Shown piece after piece: positions 35,970-42,305 of a DNA stretch of 64,000 nucleotides. The DNA is taken from assembly GCF_000761215.1 (NCBI RefSeq), contig NZ_CP009438.1, positions 3,527,001 through 3,591,000 of the forward strand. Direction: 5' to 3'. The translations under genes were made by a program, and so were the position numbers. A model generated the notes under the pieces. The model was not told the DNA's origin, searched no databases, and saw nothing but the letters and a program-made list of their open reading frames with translations. This DNA comes from Streptomyces glaucescens. Lineage in GTDB: Bacteria > Actinomycetota > Actinomycetes > Streptomycetales > Streptomycetaceae. How positions within the stretch are numbered: position 1 is the first letter of the stretch; each line of letters opens with the position of its first letter.

Positions 35970-37937
35970 GTGCTGCCACCGCAGGCGTTGGAGAGGCTTG
36001 TGCAGCCGGCGCAGGAGCTACTGGCGAAGGACCCAGCCGCGCTTCGCTCGACAATTCCCGTCAGCACTGAAACATGGCATAACGGACTTGAGCAAGCAGG
36101 GATCGTTCGTCAGCGCAATCCCATTTCCAGGGAGATAGCCGAACTCCAAGACGCTGTTGACTCTCACGACGCTAAAGGCGTTCGCGCCAGAAGTTTGGCC
36201 TTGGCCCAGAGGGTGCAGGAAATCTGCTCGGACTTGAGCATTCTCGCTGCATGCAAAGTGGCTTCTGATGGGAGAAATATAAACGCCATCAGGAAATTGT
36301 TCGACCTAGCCCATGTCACTTTGAAGCGCTACGCAGGTAAGTCGTCACCCTTGGAGGTAAATGAAGTTACAGAGTCCATGCTGGCGGCGCTTGAACACCT
36401 TTTCTCTCAATCTCCATATCTGCATGATGACCCCTGCATGGAAGTTTTTGGCCTTCCCAGGGAAGACGTGTCTGAGGATAATGGTATTTTTTCCGAGTCG
36501 CGGCTTTATGGGTATTACTATGGGCGTTACGGGCAGCTTGCAGCTAAGGTCGATGGCATTTGGTCTGCGCTAACGAACTCCCCACCGTCCTTGATGGACG
36601 GTCTGACGCCTGCATGGGTGCTCATGCATGCAACTTATCCTTTGACAATGTACCGGGCTGCTGTTTTCGCTAGGGAGCAGATACAGCACAGTTTCGCGGC
36701 GGACCCCGCTGCAAGCGCCGCGGCATTGCGCGCATACAAGCTCCGCATTGATAAAAGTAAAGCAAATCACGCGGGTGTCATCAGAACTCAGAACGCCGCA
36801 AATTCGAGCGTGACGAACGCAGAAAAAGCCGAGTTGACGCTCGACCTATATCGACGGGTGATTGAGGGGCAATTCCGCCCTTGGGCTTGGACCTTGCTGC
36901 AACTTAGGGGGCGAGTTGGCGCGCGCTTACCTGAGTTGAATACCCTTAGGGAAATGCTGCTTGCCGACGGGCATCGCGTTTTGAAGGACGCCGCTCACGC
37001 CATTCTTCCCGCCGCCCGCAATGCGGCGGCTCATGAAGACTTCCTGTGGGATGAAGAGCTTGAAGAAATTTGTGTTGGTGACGCCACAACGTCAGTTACT
37101 GAACTTGAGCAGGCTATCAGTCGAGCCTACGACTTTATGTGCGGATGCGAGTGCGCCATAGTCGAATGTCGAGCTAACGATCCCGTTTTGGTCGATGCTA
37201 TGGCTTCCGAAGATCCGCCGGGTGGCTCCCTTGCTCGCAACGTCGCTGTTGCCGTAAATCTGTTTGGAACCAACGGCTTGCGCGTAAAGTCGCACGCGCT
37301 CGATCGCGGCATCTTTTCCGTTCACGTGGAAAAGTGGGACCTCCAAGCCGTCAACCCTGGACTCCAGGCTCTAACGGCGGCGTCGCAGGTACTCCCCAAG
37401 GTCAACAAGTTTCAGGTTCGCGTCGGCGTTCCCGCTTTGCTGGCAGCAGACATCGACCGATCTCACTTGCAGAGAAATTGGCATGTATGGCTACTAGCTC
37501 GTAGCCGATTCAATGAAATGCCGTTGAGTACGTTCCTTCCGGCGAACGCTGCAGTTCGATTGGCGGTTGAGTCGCCCACGGAAGCAGTTCGGGCCGTTAC
37601 CTGGCTTGCACTCAATGACGCCATGCACGTGTTCCAGGATGCCGCAGAGGTAAGCCATGACCGTCGACGTTTCAAGCGTCTGTGGCCGCACTTGCAAGCA
37701 CGACTTGAATTGATTTCCTATTCGATAACGGTGGCAAACGAAATTGTCGGAGCGGACGATGAGGAGGCTACGGCGGCACAGGAGCTGCTCAAAAAGGTTG
37801 CTGTAGAGGTGGCAAAGCCTGTGAAAGACGTAGTTGTGAGCTTCGTAGTCAGTCTGGGGCGGATGATTGAACGTCATTGGAGACAACTCGGCCCGGTGCC
37901 GATTCTCCCAACGCTAGATAAGACGCCACTGCACTGA
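35970..37937 (+). CDS. HEPN-motif protein, putative abortive-infection effector
   Basis: 655 residues from GTG 35970, preceded by GGGGGGA; ATG 35958 is an alternative with no ribosome-binding site. No named family. Residues ~335-410 look like a HEPN domain: the helix MLLADGHRVLKDAAHAILP leads to AARNAAAHEDFLWDEE, with the canonical ribonuclease motif R350-N-x-x-x-H355. The flanking ~330-residue N-terminal and ~245-residue C-terminal helical regions are unassigned. Base composition is far lower in G+C than neighbours, with many A/T-ended codons and one TTA codon (36927-36929), so translation should need bldA tRNA. Lacking an adjacent antitoxin or nucleotidyltransferase, a single-gene, infection-triggered RNase is the working hypothesis. 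The gap 37938-38059 is non-coding. Confidence 0.65.
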   Translation: MLPPQALERLVQPAQELLAKDPAALRSTIPVSTETWHNGLEQAGIVRQRNPISREIAELQDAVDSHDAKGVRARSLALAQRVQEICSDLSILAACKVASDGRNINAIRKLFDLAHVTLKRYAGKSSPLEVNEVTESMLAALEHLFSQSPYLHDDPCMEVFGLPREDVSEDNGIFSESRLYGYYYGRYGQLAAKVDGIWSALTNSPPSLMDGLTPAWVLMHATYPLTMYRAAVFAREQIQHSFAADPAASAAALRAYKLRIDKSKANHAGVIRTQNAANSSVTNAEKAELTLDLYRRVIEGQFRPWAWTLLQLRGRVGARLPELNTLREMLLADGHRVLKDAAHAILPAARNAAAHEDFLWDEELEEICVGDATTSVTELEQAISRAYDFMCGCECAIVECRANDPVLVDAMASEDPPGGSLARNVAVAVNLFGTNGLRVKSHALDRGIFSVHVEKWDLQAVNPGLQALTAASQVLPKVNKFQVRVGVPALLAADIDRSHLQRNWHVWLLARSRFNEMPLSTFLPANAAVRLAVESPTEAVRAVTWLALNDAMHVFQDAAEVSHDRRRFKRLWPHLQARLELISYSITVANEIVGADDEEATAAQELLKKVAVEVAKPVKDVVVSFVVSLGRMIERHWRQLGPVPILPTLDKTPLH

Positions 37938-38059
37938 AACGGCTTGGTTGCCCACATGTCCCTGCATGGTAGATGGCTCGCCTGATTCGGCGACACGCGC
38001 CCGTGGTGCCGTAATAGGCTACCGCCAGGCCAAGGTGTCAGAGCTGCGATTTGGTGGTC

Positions 38060-38758
38060 TCAGTCGGTTTCAGACTGAGGTCGGGGTCGGACGGCGTCCA
38101 GCGCCGCGACGATGACCGTAGGATCACCGTCATAAAGAATGTGAGGCTCGTCAGACGCGGGAGGGATAAAACGAGTTCGGTATCGCCGAAGGTCGCTTTC
38201 GGAGAAGTAAATCGAGTTGGGATCGTGTGCGTGCGCCTCGTTGCGCTTGCTGATTCTCGACCAGAGTTCATCGTGGCTTGCTTCTAGATAAACGAGCACC
38301 GGGGTTGCGCCGGCGTCGCTGGCGATGGCTTGCCACCGGGCACGGTCGTCCGGCGTCCAGAAGCCATGGTCGACCACAACATCGCGCCCGGCCTTAAGCA
38401 GCTCCCGAAGTTCGACCGCCACGTCCTCAAGGACCGGACGCTCAAGAGTGGGGAAAGTACCCCGCGGGAAGTCCACTCCGTACACGCCGTGACGCCGGTA
38501 CATCTCTTCATCGGGGCACAGGCGCGAGAATCCGCGATCGGTGAGTACTCGGGAAAGGGTGGTCTTCCCGGACCCAGGAAGACCAGCCATAAGGACACAG
38601 AACGGAGGGCGAGCGGTCATCGGTCTCATCAGAGTCTGGGAGATTGCAGCAATCTCCGCTTCGGCTTCGGGGGAAAGGTTGCCGGTGCGGCAAGCGGTGA
38701 GCAGGGCGCCCAAGCGGGCTTCGAGGACGCTCAAAAGCGTGTCGTCAACTGTCATCAT
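38060..38758 (-). CDS. P-loop kinase (AAA_33/zeta-toxin-like fold)
   Basis: 232 residues from ATG 38756-38758. After a 45-residue helical lead comes FCVLMAGLPGSGKTTLSRVL (Walker A GLPGSGKTT), then FSRLCPDEEMYRRHG, DVVVDHGFWTPDDRARWQAI (Asp of Walker B in VVVDHGF) and TPVLVYLEASHDELWSRISKR. The pattern matches small nucleoside/antibiotic-type kinases. The start overlaps the GntR stop by four bases, so it is the second gene of that operon. Substrate unknown; kinases of this type phosphorylate small molecules or, as zeta toxins do, UDP-sugars. Confidence 0.78.
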   Translation of the reverse strand: MMTVDDTLLSVLEARLGALLTACRTGNLSPEAEAEIAAISQTLMRPMTARPPFCVLMAGLPGSGKTTLSRVLTDRGFSRLCPDEEMYRRHGVYGVDFPRGTFPTLERPVLEDVAVELRELLKAGRDVVVDHGFWTPDDRARWQAIASDAGATPVLVYLEASHDELWSRISKRNEAHAHDPNSIYFSESDLRRYRTRFIPPASDEPHILYDGDPTVIVAALDAVRPRPQSETD

Positions 38759-39513
38759 TGGGACACCTCTGACTCGGCCTGCCAGGTGCGACCAGGGCCT
38801 CCAAGGTCGACCCCGTACTCCACCACGTTGTCCTCGCTGTCAATGAACTTCGCTGTCATGACGACCACGGGTTCCGTAGGCGGGTTCTTGGGGTCCAGTT
38901 CCAGTAGCTCTGCGTCTTCGGCTGTCAACACGCGCGCTGAGGCGGTGTCGACCCGATGACTGATGGGGACGCCGGTCGCCTCGGCGATGAGCTGGAGCGA
39001 TGTACCCCCGGTCAGTCGCTCGCTCACGGCCAACTGCGGAATGAGCTTCCCGTATCGAGCGGGAATCCACGAGGTACTGTGCGCCACGATGCCGTGTCGG
39101 TCCCTGTACACCCTGCGCCGGCGGATCACGTCGGAGCGTGGCTCAATGCCCAGAGCCTGTGCCACATCCGAAGGCGCAGGCACTACCGCGGCCTCGTGCG
39201 AGTCGGACCTTTCACCTGACCCCCAACTTGAGCCAGTACGACGACCCCGGTCCTGACGCTGAGATCCGGAAGACATCGGGGCCGGACGGTCCAGAACTTC
39301 CGTCCCGATCCCGTGGATGCCCCTGACTAGACCCTCGTTGCGTAGTTTGCGCAGCGCCTTCTCGGCCGTCGCGGTGCTCACTCCCCACTGCTCCGAGAGG
39401 TTCTTGATGCTCGGCAGGAGCGATCCCGGCGTTAGCTGTCCGGACTCGATCAGCTCCGTGTAGTGGGCAGCAATTTTCGCGTACGGCGCCCGATTGTCGG
39501 CCTGACCGGCCAT
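38755..39513 (-). CDS. GntR/HutC-family regulator, KorSA-like
   Basis: 252 residues from ATG 39511-39513 with GAGGGAG upstream. N-terminal winged helix: YAKIAAHYTELIESGQLTPG, then LPSIKNLSEQWGVSTATAEK with ALRKLRNEGLVRGIHG. C-terminal UTRA ligand domain from about residue 115 (DVIRRRRVYRDRHGIVAHSTSW; ISHRVDTASARVLTAEDAELL; VVVMTAKFIDSEDNVVEYGV). In AICEs such a GntR protein (KorSA in pSAM2) represses its own promoter and the transfer/replication genes. The four-site operator just upstream supports this. Confidence 0.88.
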   Translation of the reverse strand: MAGQADNRAPYAKIAAHYTELIESGQLTPGSLLPSIKNLSEQWGVSTATAEKALRKLRNEGLVRGIHGIGTEVLDRPAPMSSGSQRQDRGRRTGSSWGSGERSDSHEAAVVPAPSDVAQALGIEPRSDVIRRRRVYRDRHGIVAHSTSWIPARYGKLIPQLAVSERLTGGTSLQLIAEATGVPISHRVDTASARVLTAEDAELLELDPKNPPTEPVVVMTAKFIDSEDNVVEYGVDLGGPGRTWQAESEVSQ

Positions 39514-39534
39514 GTCGTCAGCTCCCTCATCAGC

Positions 39535-39590
39535 GGTTCCCTGCGGTTCCCTAGCTTACCGCTTGACACCGCAGGGAACCCTAGGGAACC
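39535..39590. promoter_or_regulatory. Symmetric four-site operator of the GntR regulator
   Basis: GGTTCCCT at 39535-39542 and 39545-39552 face AGGGAACC at 39573-39580 and 39583-39590; a fifth partial AGGGAT is at 39593. Copies within each pair are 10 bases apart, one helical turn, and the whole array has exact dyad symmetry about 39562. TAAGCT on the minus strand (39553-39558) could be the regulator's -10, and TTGACA (39563-39568) a -35 for the rightward transfer operon. Binding by the adjacent GntR protein is inferred. Confidence 0.8.
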
Positions 39591-39840
39591 TTAGGGATGT
39601 GCCCGTCGATCGATGCCCGATCAGCGGGTGCGAGACCTCAACACGCCTGCGCTCAACGGGGCGAGTCGAGGCAAAGGGGCCCGGGACAGAGCGGGCCGAG
39701 GGACCCGGACCCCTGGTCAACCGGAGGGCTTAGACCGAAAGGTCGCGTCTCCATACGCCTGAAACGGGAGCTCGCGTTCCCGAAGGAGACATCGCACGAC
39801 CACGCTGCCGCAGCGCTTCTGGCCTGCGGCCGGTTGCCTC

Positions 39841-39930
39841 CGCTGCTCGTCTCGCACGAGCAGCGCTGAGGGGAGCCGGATGTTCCGACTTCAACGGCGC
39901 GCGGCCCCGGTGCGGGAACACCGGGGCCGC
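39841..39930 (+). other. Two perfect hairpins in the leader of the transfer operon
   Basis: CGCTGCTCGT/ACGAGCAGCG (39841-39850, 39856-39865; 10-base stem, 5-base loop) and GCGGCCCCGGTG/CACCGGGGCCGC (39901-39912, 39919-39930; 12-base stem, 6-base loop) lie between the operator and the first gene at 39968. The second could be a terminator or attenuator. The 454-base gap 39514-39967 otherwise contains no gene I can support; a 90-codon frame at 39597-39869 crosses the first hairpin and looks random. Confidence 0.6.
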
Positions 39931-39967
39931 TGTTCGGGCCGTTCCTGTGTGAGAGGAACCAGACCCA

Positions 39968-40234
39968 ATGGAACACATCGTCACTGTTCAGGACGCTGTT
40001 ACCGCGTTCGCCGACTGGCGCGAGCCGTCGGCCGCGGAGCTGGACGCGATCGAGCAGGAGATGCCCGCCATCCTGGCGGAGGTCGACCTGCTGGACGCGC
40101 AGATCGTCACCCTGGACCGCGCCCCGTCCGAGCTGGACGAGCGGCGCATCCGCCGGGCCCGCCGGCGGGTGCTCGCCGAGCGGGCGGCGCTCACCAACCG
40201 CACCGCCACGGCCCTGCCGGGGGGTGCCGCGTGA
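39968..40234 (+). CDS. DUF6284-like AICE protein
   Basis: 88 residues from ATG 39968, with GAGAGGAA upstream. Helical throughout: MEHIVTVQDAVTAFADWREP, SAAELDAIEQEMPAILAEVD, LDERRIRRARRRVLAERAAL. It matches my memory of the small DUF6284 family found at the start of Streptomyces transfer operons. Function unknown. Its stop overlaps the GTG of the next gene by four bases, the first of many such overlaps. Confidence 0.7.
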   Translation: MEHIVTVQDAVTAFADWREPSAAELDAIEQEMPAILAEVDLLDAQIVTLDRAPSELDERRIRRARRRVLAERAALTNRTATALPGGAA

Positions 40235-40680
40235 GCGCCACCGAGCAGAACCTGACCGCGATGCACGCCGAGGTGAAGGCGGAGATCGCACGGACGGACA
40301 CCAAGACCGGGCTGCTGCTGGCGTTCGTCGGCGCGGTCCTCGCCGGCGCCTGGTCCGTCGCCCGCGACCTGCCCCTGAACCTCGCCGCCTACATCGTCGG
40401 CGGCCTCGGGCTGGCGGTGCTGGTCACCTCGGCCGGGCTGCTGCTGCGCTCCACCCGGCCGAACCTGCGCGGCCGGCACGGCTTCCCGCTGTGGGCCACT
40501 CTCACCACCGACGAGATCACCACCGCGGCCGCATCCCGCGACCTGTCCGCCGACGTGGCCGGCCTGTCCCGGCTGGCCGTGGCGAAGTTCGCCCACCTGC
40601 GCCGCGCCATCGACCTCACCTACGTCGGCGGCGCCCTGCTCATCCTCGCCGCCCTGCTCACCCTCGGAGGTGCCGCATGA
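40231..40680 (+). CDS. PycTM-like (Pycsar effector family) two-helix membrane protein
   Basis: 149 residues from GTG 40231. The N-terminal amphipathic helix ends in ARTDTKTGLLLAFVGAVLAG, first membrane segment; a second, LAAYIVGGLGLAVLVTSAGL, follows; then a cytoplasmic stretch, LSRLAVAKFAHLRRAIDLTY, and a last segment ALLILAALLTLGG. The D-x-K-x-G-x-x-L-A-F-x-G signature and the K-x-x-x-L-R-x-A-I segment are those of the PycTM domain, the membrane effector of the cyclic-nucleotide Pycsar defence system. No cyclase is present; here it is embedded in a transfer operon. Confidence 0.72.
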   Translation: MSATEQNLTAMHAEVKAEIARTDTKTGLLLAFVGAVLAGAWSVARDLPLNLAAYIVGGLGLAVLVTSAGLLLRSTRPNLRGRHGFPLWATLTTDEITTAAASRDLSADVAGLSRLAVAKFAHLRRAIDLTYVGGALLILAALLTLGGAA

Positions 40681-41531
40681 GGACGAGGACGGTTCTGCCC
40701 GCCGGCGTGATGACGGCGGTGTCCATGGTGCTCACCCTGGCCGTGGTCGTGATGTGGCTCGGTGCGGCGGTGCCGTGGCCGGTCGCCCTGGTCGTCGGTC
40801 TGGGGATCGACGGCGGATGGCTGGCCACCCTCGCCTACGAACGCCGCCTCGCCGCCCAAGGCGACCACAGCACCCCGGTCACCGCCGTCGGCTGGTCCTT
40901 CGGCCTCATCGCCACCGGCGTCCTGGTCGCCCACGCGCTCACCGCCGACGGCGCCCGCGGTGCGTGGCTGGCCGTGGCGTGGCTGCCGCTCGCGGCCAAG
41001 GCGCTCTGGCTGGTGCACGGACTGTGGGAGCGCACCGCGCTCACCCCGGCCGCCCTTGACGCCATCGCCGGTATCCAGCAGGAAGCGCGCGACGAAGCGG
41101 CCGTGGCCCGCGCCCGACTGCGCGCCGAAGCGGCGACTGAGGAGACGCGGCTGACGGCCGTGACGGCCGCCGGGGCGCGCGTCGCACGCGTCCAGGCCCG
41201 AACCGCCGAAACCCTCGCCGGCGCCTGGTCGACGCTGGAGGCGGCCCGGCGGGGCGAGGACACCAGCAGGGCGCTGACCAGCGTGACGAGCCCCGTCACG
41301 CCCGGTGTCACGGCCCGCTGGGACCTGCCCGTCTGGGGGCCCTCGGAGCCGGTTGCGGCGCTGGAGTCCGCGCCCGCCCTCACCGACACGGCGCTGGACG
41401 ACCTGGTGCGGGAGATCCGGGACAGCGAGGTCCCGGCCCTGTCGTATCGGGAGATGGCGGCGCGGTTCCGGGCGGCCGGCCACTCCGCCTCCGAGGTCCG
41501 CCTGCGGGCCGCCTGGAAGCGGGTCGCGTGA
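40677..41531 (+). CDS. SpdB-like integral membrane spread protein
   Basis: 284 residues from ATG 40677 overlapping the previous stop. Four hydrophobic segments in residues ~8-120 (VMTAVSMVLTLAVVVMWLG; PVALVVGLGIDGGWLATL; VGWSFGLIATGVLVAHAL; WLAVAWLPLAAKALWLVH), then a long charged coiled-coil region (EARDEAAVARARLRAEAATE) and a C-terminal VPALSYREMAARFRAAGHSA that looks like a helix-turn-helix. Spd proteins act in intra-mycelial spreading of Streptomyces conjugative elements. Assignment rests on topology and position before traB. Confidence 0.7.
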   Translation: MRTRTVLPAGVMTAVSMVLTLAVVVMWLGAAVPWPVALVVGLGIDGGWLATLAYERRLAAQGDHSTPVTAVGWSFGLIATGVLVAHALTADGARGAWLAVAWLPLAAKALWLVHGLWERTALTPAALDAIAGIQQEARDEAAVARARLRAEAATEETRLTAVTAAGARVARVQARTAETLAGAWSTLEAARRGEDTSRALTSVTSPVTPGVTARWDLPVWGPSEPVAALESAPALTDTALDDLVREIRDSEVPALSYREMAARFRAAGHSASEVRLRAAWKRVA

Positions 41532-41872
41532 TGGGAGCGCTGCCGGTCTACCGGTGGCGCCTGGCCCCGGACGGCTACGCCACCCGCCGCCAACTCCGCG
41601 CCCGCGGTCTGCGCCCCGGCGGACAGGACGTCGCCGCGCAACTCGAACGGCCGCGCCGCCGCCGGGGACCGCTGGTCGCCTACCTCTACCGCATCCAGGA
41701 CGCCAAGCCGGTACGGCCGATGACGCCGGCCAGATGGGCGGCACTGGCCAAGGCCAACCGCGCCCGCCGCACCTGCCCGCAGTGCCACACCGATGCGGGC
41801 TACGTCATCCCCGCCTCGCTGGGCACGTGCGTGCCCTGCGCTTCCCCTTCTACCTCGCTGAGGAGTGCCTAA
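41531..41872 (+). CDS. RRQRL-motif zinc-binding small protein
   Basis: 113 residues from ATG 41531 (GTG 41528 also possible). Contains DGYATRRQLRARGLRPGG, the RRQ-x-L motif of a family common on actinobacterial plasmids, and C-terminally RRTCPQCHTDAGYVIPASLG ending in TCVPC, two CxxC pairs for one zinc ion. One-base overlap with the previous stop. Probably a DNA- or protein-binding accessory of transfer; role unknown. Confidence 0.7.
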   Translation: MGALPVYRWRLAPDGYATRRQLRARGLRPGGQDVAAQLERPRRRRGPLVAYLYRIQDAKPVRPMTPARWAALAKANRARRTCPQCHTDAGYVIPASLGTCVPCASPSTSLRSA

Positions 41873-42189
41873 TGGGTAAGCCCGACACCCGCCGCCTGGA
41901 CCGGGAGATCCAGCAGGCGACCCGCAAGCTGGAAGCGGTCCGCAACCGGGAGCTGTGGCCGCTGGACGGCCGCGAGCGCCGCGCCATGGTCGGCGCGGTC
42001 GTCTCCGGAACGCGCAGCCTGCGCAAGGGCAACGGCACCGCCCGCGCCGACCGGCAGATGGACACCGCGTGGCAGTCCGCCGAGACCCGATTGGTCACGG
42101 AGATTGCCGCGCTGAAGGCCGAGCGGCAGCGCATCGTCACCGAGGCCGCGCAGGCCAAGGCCGCCAAGAAGTCGACCAGCTGGTGGTGA
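41872..42189 (+). CDS. Uncharacterised AICE coiled-coil protein
   Basis: 105 residues from ATG 41872 sharing a base with the previous TAA. Highly charged and helical (LDREIQQATRKLEAVRNREL; ETRLVTEIAALKAERQRIVTE) ending KKSTSWW. It is the last gene before traB in the operon. No family recognised; its position suggests a transfer accessory. Confidence 0.65.
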   Translation: MGKPDTRRLDREIQQATRKLEAVRNRELWPLDGRERRAMVGAVVSGTRSLRKGNGTARADRQMDTAWQSAETRLVTEIAALKAERQRIVTEAAQAKAAKKSTSWW

Positions 42190-42305
42190 CCACACCCGCC
42201 CGCGCCTGACCCTCACCGCTCGGGGTGGCCCGCCGAGCCTCCAGGCCCGGCCACCCCGACGGCTTCCTCAACTCCGGCCCTGCTGGGGCAGTCAGGAGAC
42301 TCTGC

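Noticed and set aside
39597..39869. 90-codon frame upstream of the transfer operon
   Set aside because: Low-complexity Arg/Pro sequence crossing a perfect hairpin; better explained as leader DNA.
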